DNA from: Aldehydirespirator sp965116965
GTDB lineage: Bacteria > Actinomycetota > Acidimicrobiia > Acidimicrobiales > Aldehydirespiratoraceae
Reading direction: 5' to 3'
DNA length: 64,000 nt
NCBI GenBank assembly: GCA_965116965.1
Contig: OZ220743.1
Coordinates: 3,658,001 to 3,722,000, forward strand
The notes beneath the pieces are model-generated. The model was not told where the DNA came from, made no database searches, and saw nothing but the letters and a program-made list of their open reading frames with translations. The position numbers and the translations under genes are program-made. Position 1 is the stretch's first letter. The number at the start of each line of letters is the position of its first letter. Below, one piece after another: positions 45,284 through 55,217 of the stretch.

Positions 45284-46621
45284 ATGCCCGCCCCAGCGGA
45301 CCACCGTGCGATGCCGCGTCCGGCCGATGCTCCGGCGCCGGACGCACCCTTGCGGGTGGATGCACGCCCGGGCCCGGACGCACCCCTGCGGGTGGCCATG
45401 CTGTCGTATCGGGGCAAGCCCCACGTGGGTGGCCAGGGCGTGTACGTGAGCCGGCTGTCGGTCGCGCTCACCGACCTGGGCCACCGCGTCGTGGTGCTCG
45501 GCGGCCCCCCTTATCCGGAGCTCGACGAACGGGTGCCGCTGGTGCAGCTCGGCGGACTCGACGTCTGGGCCCCGCCACATCCCATGCGCAAGCCCAGAGC
45601 CTGGGAGCTGAAGGACTGGATCGACATCGCCGAGCACGTCTCCTTCGTGACCGGCAACTTCAGCGAGCCCATGGCCTTCAGCCTGCGAGCGTGGCGGCAT
45701 CTGCGCACCAGGCGGGCCCACTTCGACGTGGTGCACGACAACCAGACCCTGGGCTGGGGAATCCTGGCTCTGCAGCGCCAGGGATGGCCGCTGCTGGAGA
45801 CCATCCACCACCCGATCACCGTGGATCGCCGCCTCGAGCTGGCCCACGCCCACACCCTGCGCGAGCAGATCGGCAAGCGCCGCTGGTACGCGTTCACGAA
45901 GATGCAGACCCAGGTGGCCAGACGGCTGCCCAGGGTGTTGACCGTCTCCGAATCGTCCAAGCGCGACATCGCCAACGATCACGGGGTGCCGCCGGAGCGC
46001 ATCCATGTGGTGCCGGTAGGAGTTGACCCCGAACTGTTCGCGCCGCTTCCCGAGATCTCGCGGGTGCCGGGCCGGCTGATAACCACCGCCAGCGCCGACG
46101 TCACCATGAAGGGACTCAGCTTCCTGCTGGAGGCAGTGGCCAAGCTGCGCACCGAGCGCCACATAGAGCTGACCATCATCGGCAAGGCCAAGACCGACTC
46201 GGCGGCCAGCCGGGCCATCTCGGAGCTCGGGCTGGCCGACGCGGTCACGTTCGTGTCGGGAGTGTCGGACCGCCGCATCGTGGAGCTGTACGCCGAGGCC
46301 GAGCTGGCGGTGGTGCCCTCGCTGTACGAGGGTTTCTCGCTGCCGGCCATCGAGGCCATGTCGTGCGGTGTGCCGCTGGTGGCCACCACCGGCGGAGCGC
46401 TGCCCGAGGTGGCCGGCAAGCACGGCGAGACCTGCTTCCTGACCGAGCCCGGCGACGCCGAGGCACTGGCGTCGGTGCTGCAGGACGCGCTCGACAGCCC
46501 TGAGGCCCGGGACCGGGTGGGGCGGGCCGGACGCGAGCGTGTGGTCGGCCAGTGGTCCTGGCGACACACCGCGGAGCGGACGGTGGAGCAGTACCGGGCG
46601 GTGATCGAGGCGTCCGGCTGA
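45284..46621 (+). CDS. GT4-family glycosyltransferase
   Basis: A 445-residue retaining GT-B transferase. Its donor site is PSLYEGFSLPAIEAMSCGVPLVATTGGALPE, the E-x7-E motif, and the acceptor loop GGQGVYVSRL lies near 49. The first 38 residues hold a tandem repeat (DAPLRV twice, 16 residues apart), so a later start is possible although the ATG at 45284 follows lnt by only 4 bp. A sugar-nucleotide dependent transfer to a lipid or polysaccharide acceptor is likely. It is coupled to the next gene by TGATG. Confidence 0.9.
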   Translation: MPAPADHRAMPRPADAPAPDAPLRVDARPGPDAPLRVAMLSYRGKPHVGGQGVYVSRLSVALTDLGHRVVVLGGPPYPELDERVPLVQLGGLDVWAPPHPMRKPRAWELKDWIDIAEHVSFVTGNFSEPMAFSLRAWRHLRTRRAHFDVVHDNQTLGWGILALQRQGWPLLETIHHPITVDRRLELAHAHTLREQIGKRRWYAFTKMQTQVARRLPRVLTVSESSKRDIANDHGVPPERIHVVPVGVDPELFAPLPEISRVPGRLITTASADVTMKGLSFLLEAVAKLRTERHIELTIIGKAKTDSAASRAISELGLADAVTFVSGVSDRRIVELYAEAELAVVPSLYEGFSLPAIEAMSCGVPLVATTGGALPEVAGKHGETCFLTEPGDAEALASVLQDALDSPEARDRVGRAGRERVVGQWSWRHTAERTVEQYRAVIEASG

Positions 46622-47400
46622 TGCTCACCGTCGACTACGACCGTCTCGACGTGAGCGCCGGTGAGCGCCTGCTGGATCTGGGTTGCGGCTTCGGTCGCCA
46701 CTCCTATGAGGCCCTCAAGCGCGGCGCCGAGGTGGTGGCCTGCGACCTGGCCCGCCCCGAGGTCGAGCAGGTACGCGACCTGGCCCGGCTGCTGGTGGCC
46801 GAGGGCGAGGTCGAAGAGTCGGTGATGGCCGCGCCGGTGCAGGGAGACGCGGTGGGACTGCCCTTCGACGACGACTCCTTCGACAGGGTCGTCGCGTCGG
46901 AGGTGCTCGAGCACATCGGCGACGACGAGTCGGCCTTCGCCGAGCTGGCAAGGGTGCTGCGCCCGGGGGGCCGGCTGGCGGTGACCATCCCGGCGTGGCT
47001 GTCCGAGACCGTGTGCTGGAAGCTGTCGAGCGACTACCACGCGCCGGCGGCGCCGGGCGGCCATGTGCGCATCTACCGGCTGCGCGACGTGCGGCGCAAG
47101 CTGGCCTCCGCGGGGCTGCAGCCGGGCCGCCGGCATCGGGCCCATGCCCTCCACACGCCCTACTGGTGGCTGCGATGCGCGGTGGGGCCCAATCGTGAAG
47201 TCAGCGAGAACCGGCTCGTCGGCGCCTACCACCGGGTGCTCGAATGGGACATCACCAAGCAGCCGCTCGTCACCGCGGCCGCGGAGAGGCTGCTGAATCC
47301 GATGCTGGGGAAGAGCCTCGTCGTGTACGCCGACAAGCCGCTCCACGCGTCGGGATCGGCGCGGGCCCGCCAGAGCGAGGACATGGCCCATGCCGCCTGA
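46621..47400 (+). CDS. Class I SAM-dependent methyltransferase
   Basis: A 259-residue methyltransferase: motif I LLDLGCGFGRHS (18-29), an acidic loop VVACDL, motif II DSFDRVVASEVLEHIGDD and motif III LRPGGRLAVTIP. The C-terminal half (RIYRLRDVRRKL, TPYWWLRCAVG) resembles methyltransferases adjacent to GT4 glycosyltransferases in actinobacteria. A small-molecule, sugar or lipid acceptor is likely. It is translationally coupled on both sides (1-nt and 11-nt overlaps). Confidence 0.87.
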   Translation: MLTVDYDRLDVSAGERLLDLGCGFGRHSYEALKRGAEVVACDLARPEVEQVRDLARLLVAEGEVEESVMAAPVQGDAVGLPFDDDSFDRVVASEVLEHIGDDESAFAELARVLRPGGRLAVTIPAWLSETVCWKLSSDYHAPAAPGGHVRIYRLRDVRRKLASAGLQPGRRHRAHALHTPYWWLRCAVGPNREVSENRLVGAYHRVLEWDITKQPLVTAAAERLLNPMLGKSLVVYADKPLHASGSARARQSEDMAHAA

Positions 47401-48541
47401 ACCACGCCGGCAGCTTGGCCGCAACTCGACCAACGGGAGGGCCCCCGCAGCCGGCGAGCCTGGCCGGCCCGCACCGGAGGCGCCGGAGGTGGCTGCACTG
47501 CTGTCGCGAGCCGAGGCCGACCGCACTGCGGACACGATCGCAGCCGTCCAGCTGTCCAGTGGCATGATCCCCCGCTTCGCGGACGGCGTGGCCGATCCCT
47601 GGAACCACGTAGAGGCTGCCATGGCCCTGACCGTCGCCGGGCGCCGGGCGGAGGCCGACGCGGCCTACGAGTGGCTGGCCCGCATCCAGCGACCCGACGG
47701 ATCCTGGCACCAGTACTACACCGCCGACGGCATCGACCAGGACAAGCTCGACGCCAACACGATCGCCTATGTCGCGGCGGGTGTCTGGCATCACTGGCTG
47801 CGCTTCGACGACGCCGGGTTCCTGGCCGAGATGTGGCCGGTGATGCAGCGGGCGCTCGACTTCGTGCTGGCGTTGCAGACCACCAGGGGCGAGATCCTGT
47901 GGGCCCGCCACGCTGACGGCACGCCCTGGCCGTTCGCGCTGCTCACCGGGTCCTCCTCCATCAGCCACAGCCTGCGATGCGGCCTGGCAGCCGCGCATGC
48001 GGTGGGCGAGGAGCGGCCCAGTTGGGAGCTGGCGCTGGCCCGGCTGGTGCATACCATCCGCCACTTCGGCCACGAGGCGTTCGCTCCCAAGGACCGCTGG
48101 GCCATGGACTGGTACTACCCGGTTCTGGCGGGGGTGCTGACCGGTTCGGAGGCCTGGAACCGTATGGCGTCGCGGCGCGGGATCTTCGTCCACGAGGGCG
48201 AAGGCGTGCGCTGCGTCAGCAACCAGGACTGGGTGACGACCGCCGAGACATGCGAGTGCGCCATGGCCTACCTCGCGGTCGGTGATCGGGACGCCGCCCT
48301 GGTGCTGTTCGAGTGGGCCCAGAGGCTGCGCGAGCCCGACGGCAGCTATCTCACCGGGCGGGCCTTCCCAACCAGCGTGAGCTATCCCGACCAGGAATGC
48401 ACCACCTACTCGGCGGCCGCGGTGCTGCTGGCCGCCGACGCGCTGGCCGGGGACAGCCCGACCTCGGGCCTCTTCGTGGACCTGGATGCGCTGCCGGCCC
48501 CGCTCGACCTGGACCCGGTCGAGGAGCCAGCCCGCGACTAG
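47390..48541 (+). CDS. (alpha/alpha)-toroid protein, prenyltransferase/terpene-cyclase-like
   Basis: A 383-residue soluble helical protein. Helix pairs with W and GS (RIQRPDGSWHQYYT, REPDGSYLTGRAFPTS) and DPWNHVEAAMALTVAGR, DWVTTAETCECAMAY recall the toroid fold of prenyltransferases, squalene cyclases and some glycosidases. No DxDD cyclase motif is seen, so cyclase activity is doubtful; sugar processing in step with the neighbouring GT4 and methyltransferase genes is an alternative. The start overlaps the methyltransferase stop by 11 nt. It ends the operon, and hairpin repeat copy 3 follows. Confidence 0.75.
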   Translation: MPPEPRRQLGRNSTNGRAPAAGEPGRPAPEAPEVAALLSRAEADRTADTIAAVQLSSGMIPRFADGVADPWNHVEAAMALTVAGRRAEADAAYEWLARIQRPDGSWHQYYTADGIDQDKLDANTIAYVAAGVWHHWLRFDDAGFLAEMWPVMQRALDFVLALQTTRGEILWARHADGTPWPFALLTGSSSISHSLRCGLAAAHAVGEERPSWELALARLVHTIRHFGHEAFAPKDRWAMDWYYPVLAGVLTGSEAWNRMASRRGIFVHEGEGVRCVSNQDWVTTAETCECAMAYLAVGDRDAALVLFEWAQRLREPDGSYLTGRAFPTSVSYPDQECTTYSAAAVLLAADALAGDSPTSGLFVDLDALPAPLDLDPVEEPARD

Positions 48542-48558
48542 CCGCCCGCCCCAACAAC

Positions 48559-48607
48559 GGAATTGGCAGCCCAGGAGTCCCAAACGGGCATCCACCGCTG
48601 CCAATTC
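48559..48607. repeat. 50-bp intergenic hairpin repeat, copy 3
   Basis: GGAATTGGCAG (48559-48569) pairs with CTGCCAATTC (48598-48607) over a 28-nt loop that again contains CCCAAACGGG. It lies 17 bp after the last gene of the hemE-to-toroid run, the same downstream position as copies 1 and 2. About 42 kb separate it from them. Confidence 0.8.
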
Positions 48608-48677
48608 GACCACGAGCAGAGTCAGCGGTGAGCGGCCAACTCCGCCCCTACCCGCTCGACCTCTAGGGTCTAGGTCA

Positions 48678-50144
<1,467 letters not shown>

Positions 50145-50151
50145 CGAAGCC

Positions 50152-53136
50152 ATGACCATCCTGCTCGCCGTGATCGGCGCGGGGTTCGGCGCCATAGTCG
50201 GTGGACTGCCCGGTCTGCTGGCCGGAGGAGCCATCGGCTTTCTGGTGGGCCAGCAGCTGGATCTGCGCAAACGGCTCAAGAAGATGGAGGAGACCCAAGC
50301 CCGAGTCGAAGAGATGCAGTCCTGGGCCACCGAGATGAAGGCCTGGGCCCAGCAGACCCACGCCTGGCTTACCCGACTCGGAGCAGCCGCCCAGAAGGCC
50401 GAGTCCCAGCCCGATGCACCCGCGCAGCCAGATGTGGAGCCCGAGCTCGGCCTGGAACCTGAGCCCGAGCCCGGCCTGGAACCGGAGCCCGAGCCCGCCG
50501 CCGGAGCCGCTCCGGTAGTGAGGCCCGTTGCCTCAGAACCCCGAACCGAGGTGCAAGCGCCTGTCCCCAGCCCAACCGCACCCGCACCCCCAGCCGCCTC
50601 GACCCGGGCGCCCGAAGTCCCTGCGCCGACGGCCGGTAGCCCTCCACCGGCGCGGCCCGACTCCCGGGACCAGCGGCCCTCCGACCCGTTCTCGTGGCTG
50701 GTCAACTGGATCAAGCAGTGGGTGACCACCGGGAACGCGCCGGTGAAGGTGGGGGTGCTGGTCTCGCTCGTCGGTGTGGGCCTGCTGCTCCGGGAGGCCC
50801 ACCGGCGGGGCATCATCGAGCTGACGATCGAGGTGCGCCTGGCCGCGGCGGCCGCCTTCGGCCTCGTGCTGCTGGCCCTCGGTTGGCGCCAGCGCCGCCG
50901 ACGCCCGGTGTACGGCCGCAGCGTCCAGGGCGGGGGCGTCGCCGTGCTGTACGTCACCACCTATGCCGCCTTCGCGGTCTACGACGTCGTGGGGGCTGTG
51001 CCGGCCGCGTCGGCGGTCGTGGTCATCACCGCCGGCGCGGGGGTGCTCTCCGTCGTGCAGGACTCGCGGGTACTGGCCGTGCTGGGCATCATCGGCGGGT
51101 TCCTGGCTCCGGTGCTCACGTACTCGCGGCCCGAGGACCACGTGTACGTCTTCACGTTCTTCCTGGTGCTGAACGCGGCCATCGTCGGGGTCGCCTGGTT
51201 CAAGACCTGGCCGGAGCTGAACCTCCTCGGCTTCGGTTTCACGTTCGGTCTCGCGTACTTCTGGCTGGCCAACCGCCACGAGCAGGACGAGTGGGTGTCC
51301 ACCCAGCCGTTCATCGCGCTGTTCGTGCTGATGTACATGGGGCTGCCGGCCCTGTTCGCCGCCCGCGAGGCTCCCGACCTCAAAGCCGTGTTCAGTGAGT
51401 CGCGGGCGCCGGACATCGCGTTCGTGCGCGAGGCCTGGACGGCGCCGCTCCTGTTCGGCACGCCCTTCGCGGGTCTCGGCCTCCAGCAGTTGGCGGTGGG
51501 CCACACCGAGTACGGTCTGGCCATCACCGCCGCCGCGCTGGCCCTGGTCCAGGGGATGCTGGCGCTGAGCTCACGCCGGCTGGGCGTCGACCGCCGCCAG
51601 CTGGCGGAGGCCTACACCGCGCTGGGCGTAGTGTTCAGCGCCATCGCGGTGCCGTTGGCGCTGGACACGTACTTCACGTCGACGGTGTGGGCGGTGCAGG
51701 GCCTGGTCCTGCTGTGGCTGGGCTGCCGGCGGGACCGCCTGCTTCCCCTGATCGGCGGCGCGGTCCTACAGGTTCTGGCCGCGGGGTCCCTCGTCCAGCA
51801 TCTCGGCGAAGCCCTCCCCTATCCGGAGGACGCGCCGGCGCTGGTGAACGAGCACTTCCTGGGGGCACTGCTGCTGGCCGTGACCGGCTTGGCGTCGGGC
51901 TGGCTGCTCGGCCGCAGACCGCAGCAAGGCGACGGCGACCAGGCGCTCGTTTGGACTGCGCTTGCCTGGGGGGTCTTGTGGTGGCTGACGGGCGGGGTGA
52001 TGGAGATTGTCCAGCAACTGCCCGACAGCAGTCATCTGTCGGCGCTTCTGGGGTTCACGGTCGGATCGTTCGCAGCCGGAGCGCTGGGCGCCCGCCGGCT
52101 GCGATGGCAACAGCTCGAGTCAGTGGGTCTCCTGATCCTGCCGACCCTGGTCGTGATGCTGGTGCTGTCGCTGGTCGCTCAGTCCCACCCCCTGGACGAG
52201 TGGGGATGGGCGGCCTGGCCTCCAGCCCTCGCCGCGCAATACCTGTTCCTGCGCCGCCGGGAGGGCTCGTTCCCGCGGCTGCTGGCTCTGGTCCACACGG
52301 GCGGCTATTGGACGGTGGCCGCCCTGGTGGCCGCCGAGGTATACTGGCAGGTCGACCGAGCCGCTCAAGGCGTCTGGCCGCTGGCCGCGACGGTGGCTGC
52401 GGTCCTGGCGCTGGCGAGCGCGACGATGGTCGGCCGCCGCCGGCTGGCGTGGCCGGTCGCGGCCCACTGGCGGGCGTACCTTCTGGCCTGCGCCGGCCCG
52501 CTGCTGGTGGTGCTCGCAGTGGTGGTGCTCGGCGCGGCGTTGTCCCACGACGGAGACCCCGAGCCGCTGCTGTTCCTGCCGGTGGTGAACCCCTTGGGAG
52601 TCCTAATCGGGTTGCAGCTGGCCGCGCTGCTCACCTGGAGGGGGCTAGCCCGCGCCCAGGGGGACCACCTGTTCCGGGACCTGGTGACGGCCCGCTGGAC
52701 GCCGGCGCTGGCTGGGGTCGGTGTGGTGCTCGCCACGGTCGAGACGGCCCGGACCGTGAGCCACTGGCTGGACGTGCCGTGGGAGTTGGAGGCGCTGTGG
52801 GACACCACCGAGTTGCAGACGTCGCTGTCGATCCTCTGGGCGGTGATCGGTCTTTCGGGGATGGTGGCCGGAGTACGCATGGCCCGCCGAGCGGTGTGGG
52901 TGGCAGGAGCGTCGTGGATGGCGGTGGTGGTATTGAAGTTGTTCCTGGTGGACCTGAGCAGCCTGACCGCGCTCGGCCGGGTGGTGTCGTTCATCGTGGT
53001 CGGCGTGCTCTTGCTGATCGTCGGCTACCTGGCCCCGGTTCCCCCGGCCGCACCGGACGAGTCCAGAGAGCCCGAGGAACCCGACGAGCCCGACGAGCCC
53101 GAGGTGGAGGAGCCCGAAGAGCCCGCCGAGCAGTGA
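50152..53136 (+). CDS. DUF2339 family polytopic membrane protein
   Basis: A 994-residue protein. Residues 1-25 are hydrophobic, then a short coiled coil (RKRLKKMEETQARVEEMQ), a Pro/Glu/Ala-rich linker of about 90 residues and DPFSWLVNWIKQWVTTGNAPVKVGVLVSL, the DUF2339 entry motif. Roughly 25 membrane segments follow. The C-terminus is a 28-residue acidic Pro-Glu-Asp repeat. DUF2339 proteins have no assigned function; some are linked to the cell envelope. It starts 7 nt after the aldehyde dehydrogenase stop, so the two share an mRNA. Confidence 0.88.
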   Translation: MTILLAVIGAGFGAIVGGLPGLLAGGAIGFLVGQQLDLRKRLKKMEETQARVEEMQSWATEMKAWAQQTHAWLTRLGAAAQKAESQPDAPAQPDVEPELGLEPEPEPGLEPEPEPAAGAAPVVRPVASEPRTEVQAPVPSPTAPAPPAASTRAPEVPAPTAGSPPPARPDSRDQRPSDPFSWLVNWIKQWVTTGNAPVKVGVLVSLVGVGLLLREAHRRGIIELTIEVRLAAAAAFGLVLLALGWRQRRRRPVYGRSVQGGGVAVLYVTTYAAFAVYDVVGAVPAASAVVVITAGAGVLSVVQDSRVLAVLGIIGGFLAPVLTYSRPEDHVYVFTFFLVLNAAIVGVAWFKTWPELNLLGFGFTFGLAYFWLANRHEQDEWVSTQPFIALFVLMYMGLPALFAAREAPDLKAVFSESRAPDIAFVREAWTAPLLFGTPFAGLGLQQLAVGHTEYGLAITAAALALVQGMLALSSRRLGVDRRQLAEAYTALGVVFSAIAVPLALDTYFTSTVWAVQGLVLLWLGCRRDRLLPLIGGAVLQVLAAGSLVQHLGEALPYPEDAPALVNEHFLGALLLAVTGLASGWLLGRRPQQGDGDQALVWTALAWGVLWWLTGGVMEIVQQLPDSSHLSALLGFTVGSFAAGALGARRLRWQQLESVGLLILPTLVVMLVLSLVAQSHPLDEWGWAAWPPALAAQYLFLRRREGSFPRLLALVHTGGYWTVAALVAAEVYWQVDRAAQGVWPLAATVAAVLALASATMVGRRRLAWPVAAHWRAYLLACAGPLLVVLAVVVLGAALSHDGDPEPLLFLPVVNPLGVLIGLQLAALLTWRGLARAQGDHLFRDLVTARWTPALAGVGVVLATVETARTVSHWLDVPWELEALWDTTELQTSLSILWAVIGLSGMVAGVRMARRAVWVAGASWMAVVVLKLFLVDLSSLTALGRVVSFIVVGVLLLIVGYLAPVPPAAPDESREPEEPDEPDEPEVEEPEEPAEQ

Positions 53137-53249
53137 CGGCCGCGGCCGGCGTTGAGCGCCCGACCAGAATTCGGTGAGAATGGCGCGATGGAAGTGTTGT
53201 AGCCGTCGAAACGGTATCGCAGCCTTGTGGAGCGGTACCTGGTGGTCGC

Positions 53250-53544
53250 CGCGATTGTGTCCGTCAGGGTTCGATGTCCTTGGCAAGGAGCATGAGCGTT
53301 TGGCGAGGAGCATGAGCGTCAGGTCGTCCATCGGCGAGGGTTCGAATCCGACGCGGCGGTAGAACCCGGCGGCCTGCGGATCCTTGGCGTGGACCAGCAC
53401 CAGACGCAAGCCGGTGATAGCAGCTACCTCAAGTGCCTTTGCAGGAAGTGCTTCAGGAGTGCCGCGGCCAGCCCCCTGCCGTGGTGGCCGCGGTCAACGG
53501 CAAGGCGACACAGCAGCATCGTAGGCACGGTCTCCGCTAGTCGC
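53250..53544 (-). pseudogene. Dead GNAT toxin (TacT-like) of a TacA-TacT module
   Basis: Downstream of the DUF1778 antitoxin the strand reads MLLCRLAVDRGHHGRGLAAALL, the acetyl-CoA loop of TacT-type acetyltransferases. It ends in a stop, and the protein continues in another frame with LVLVHAKDPQAAGFYRRVGF, the conserved C-terminal part. The N-terminal half (about 80-90 residues) is missing and at least one frameshift is present. TacT toxins acetylate aminoacyl-tRNA; this one cannot be functional. Its tail contains a 20-bp tandem duplication. Confidence 0.78.
53280..53319. repeat. 20-bp tandem duplication inside the GNAT relic
   Basis: 53280-53299 and 53300-53319 are two 20-bp copies that differ at a single base (TTGGCAAGGAG versus TTGGCGAGGAG, then CATGAGCGT in both). 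It duplicates the C-terminal codons LMLLAK of the toxin relic and looks like replication slippage in a gene free of selection. Between 53137 and 53250 I see nothing else. Confidence 0.75.
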
Positions 53545-53817
53545 TCACTCGGCATCAAGCACTGACGGCTCGGTCAGCAGCGCGGCGATCCTCGGTTTGG
53601 GCATCGGCGGCCGGTCGAGGATCTCCTGGAGCTCGTCCCAAGCCTCCGCCGACAGCGTGAAGACACGCCGATCCGCCAAGTCGTCGATCGCAGCCGCGAC
53701 AGCGCAACTGACCACGTAGTCGTTCAGGGACATCCCCACATCGGCCAGAACCCGGCGCACGATGGTGTCCTCAGCCGGGGTCACTCGTATCGACCATCGC
53801 TCGGTCCTGGTATCCAT
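53545..53817 (-). CDS. DUF1778 antitoxin (TacA-like)
   Basis: A 90-residue protein: RWSIRVTPAEDTIVRRVLADVGMSLNDYVV is the RHH-like DNA-binding start of DUF1778 antitoxins, and VFTLSAEAWDELQEILDRPP followed by PRIAALLTEPSVLD is the toxin-neutralising tail of TacA proteins. The frame is intact although its toxin partner downstream is broken. TATACC lies about 8 nt before the ATG as a possible -10 box. It may persist as a solitary regulator or be in the course of loss. Confidence 0.88.
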   Translation of the reverse strand: MDTRTERWSIRVTPAEDTIVRRVLADVGMSLNDYVVSCAVAAAIDDLADRRVFTLSAEAWDELQEILDRPPMPKPRIAALLTEPSVLDAE

Positions 53818-53874
53818 GCGCCGACGGTATATCGATCTGATCTACCGTGCCGGGTTGCCGAGGACGGGGCGGAC

Positions 53875-54216
53875 TCATGGGGCGATGGGGGTTTGGGCGG
53901 TTAGGGCGCCGTCGATGGTGAAGACGCTGCCGGACACGAAGGCGGCCTCGTCGCTGGCGAGCCACAGCACGAGACCGGCCACATCCTCCGGACGGCCCAG
54001 GCGACCCACCGGGCGGCGTTGCACCGCCGCGTCCCGGGCCGCCCCTGGATCAGCGGCCTGCTCGAAGATGGTGTCGGCCATGGGCGTGGCGATCCAGCCC
54101 GGCGCCACCGCGTTGCAGCGGATGCCGTCGGCGCCGTGGTCGATGGCGATCGAGCGGGTCAGGCCGTGCACCGCCGCCTTGGACGCGTTGTAGACCGCCA
54201 TGCCGTGGTCCGCGAC
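53875..54216 (-). pseudogene. SDR-family C-terminal relic (copy 1)
   Basis: About 113 codons give the back half of an SDR: YNASKAAVHGLTRSIAID with the catalytic Tyr and Lys, CNAVAPGWIATPM, and VSGSVFTIDGALTAQ near the stop at 53875. The coenzyme-binding front half is absent: at about 54216 the sequence switches to unrelated text belonging to a PLD-like gene on the other strand. A second, shorter relic of a very similar gene lies at 58105-58235. Confidence 0.8.
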
Positions 54217-54765
54217 ATGAAGAGCCGCAACTTCGCGAAGGCCACCGACTCCCACCGCCGCACCGCTCTCGGCTTCGTTCAGCGCAGCGACGTGACCGTG
54301 CTCAACTGGTACCGCACCGACCGCTCCAACCAAGGGCGCTCCGAGGCCCACCTCAAGGTCTGGGCCGCCTGCGACCACGCTGGATCGCCCCAGGCCTTTC
54401 TTGTCGGGTCGGCCAATCTCACCATGGCCGGACTGCACGAGAACGTCGAGACAATGACCGTCGCCGACGCTTCGGAGCACAGCTACCTGCACAGCACCCT
54501 CCAACAGCTGCAGGACAAGGCCTGGGACGCCAAGGAGCGATTAGAGGAATGGATCGAGCACGGCGATGTCCCGGCTGACCGCCATCACCCCCGAGGCCAC
54601 CGATCCGGCCGCGCGTCGGCGGGCAAGACGAGCAGGCGGCAAGCTCCTGCCGCATCCACCGGTTGTGGACCACAGATCCTTGCCGTGGCGTCCCTGGCAG
54701 TGGTGGGAGCTACTTGGCTGCTTCGCCGTGGGCGTCACTCGCGCTCGCACCGGTACCGCACCTGA
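54217..54765 (+). pseudogene. PLD-like nuclease fragment (C-terminal HKD half)
   Basis: An open frame of 182 codons begins exactly where the SDR relic ends. SEAHLKVWAACD and FLVGSANLTMAGLHENVE carry the His-x-Lys and G-S-A-N of a phospholipase-D-type nuclease and the trailing Glu. Normally two such motifs or a dimer are needed, and the upstream half is absent, so this is a truncated gene unless the ATG at 54217 is real and it acts as a dimer. The last 60 residues run in a frame that looks less natural than the overlapping frame at 54566. Confidence 0.6.
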
Positions 54766-54823
54766 CGGTCGCCGGTCCCCGGCCGTCACGGCAACCGAAC
54801 AGGGCTCAACTGCGTGCGACTAG
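54566..54823 (+). CDS. Small uncharacterised protein with W-rich hydrophobic segment
   Basis: An 85-codon frame overlapping the end of the PLD-like fragment. LLPHPPVVDHRSLPWRPWQWWELLGCFAVGV is protein-like and hydrophobic, and the codon pattern here is more coding-like than the competing frame. No clear ribosome-binding site is seen. It could be a coupled partner of the PLD-like gene or the true continuation of that gene after a frameshift. I do not recognise it. Confidence 0.35.
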   Translation: MSRLTAITPEATDPAARRRARRAGGKLLPHPPVVDHRSLPWRPWQWWELLGCFAVGVTRARTGTAPDGRRSPAVTATEQGSTACD

Positions 54824-55217
54824 CGCGGTAGATGAACGGGCCGGTCAGGCCTACAAGCTGTTCTATTCGTCGCCACTGGCACATGAGCACCTCAAGCTGT
54901 TCCCAGACCGTTCGGGCGTCGGCGCTGCTTAGGACGACAAGTCGCGCTCCGTGCTGGACTACCGTGTCGACCTCTGCGACACGCCTCGATATCTTCGCAT
55001 CCCGGGAAATAGCGATCATTCCCCTGTCCGCGACGTATGGAATCCAGTCGACATCGTCAACATCCGTACTCGCGACAGCGCACGGAGGCCGCTGACTCTT
55101 GTGAATGATGTCGCCAGGATCTCCCGGGTAGGTCGCGTCAGGGCGGAGTCCGGCGACAACCTTGCCGAGACCGAGGATGTCGGCGTCGAAGTAGTAGCGA
55201 ACCGTGGCGGGTTTCAC
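54786..55217 (-). CDS. PIN-like toxin, VapC45 type
   Basis: A 143-residue protein: YYFDADILGLGKVVAGLRPD gives the first two acidic metal ligands of a PIN-like nuclease, DVDWIPYVADRGMIAISRDAKI gives the others. The wording matches the VapC45-type PIN-like family, distinct from classical VapC. The GTG at 55217 overlaps the upstream antitoxin stop by GTGA. The 3' end overlaps the end of the convergent small frame at 54566-54823. Confidence 0.8.
   Translation of the reverse strand: MKPATVRYYFDADILGLGKVVAGLRPDATYPGDPGDIIHKSQRPPCAVASTDVDDVDWIPYVADRGMIAISRDAKISRRVAEVDTVVQHGARLVVLSSADARTVWEQLEVLMCQWRRIEQLVGLTGPFIYRASRTQLSPVRLP

Noticed and set aside
53330..53352. tRNA-like T-loop text (GGTTCGAATCC)
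   Set aside because: It is the complement of the GFEPS codons in the GNAT relic. No acceptor stem, anticodon arm or D-arm is present around it.
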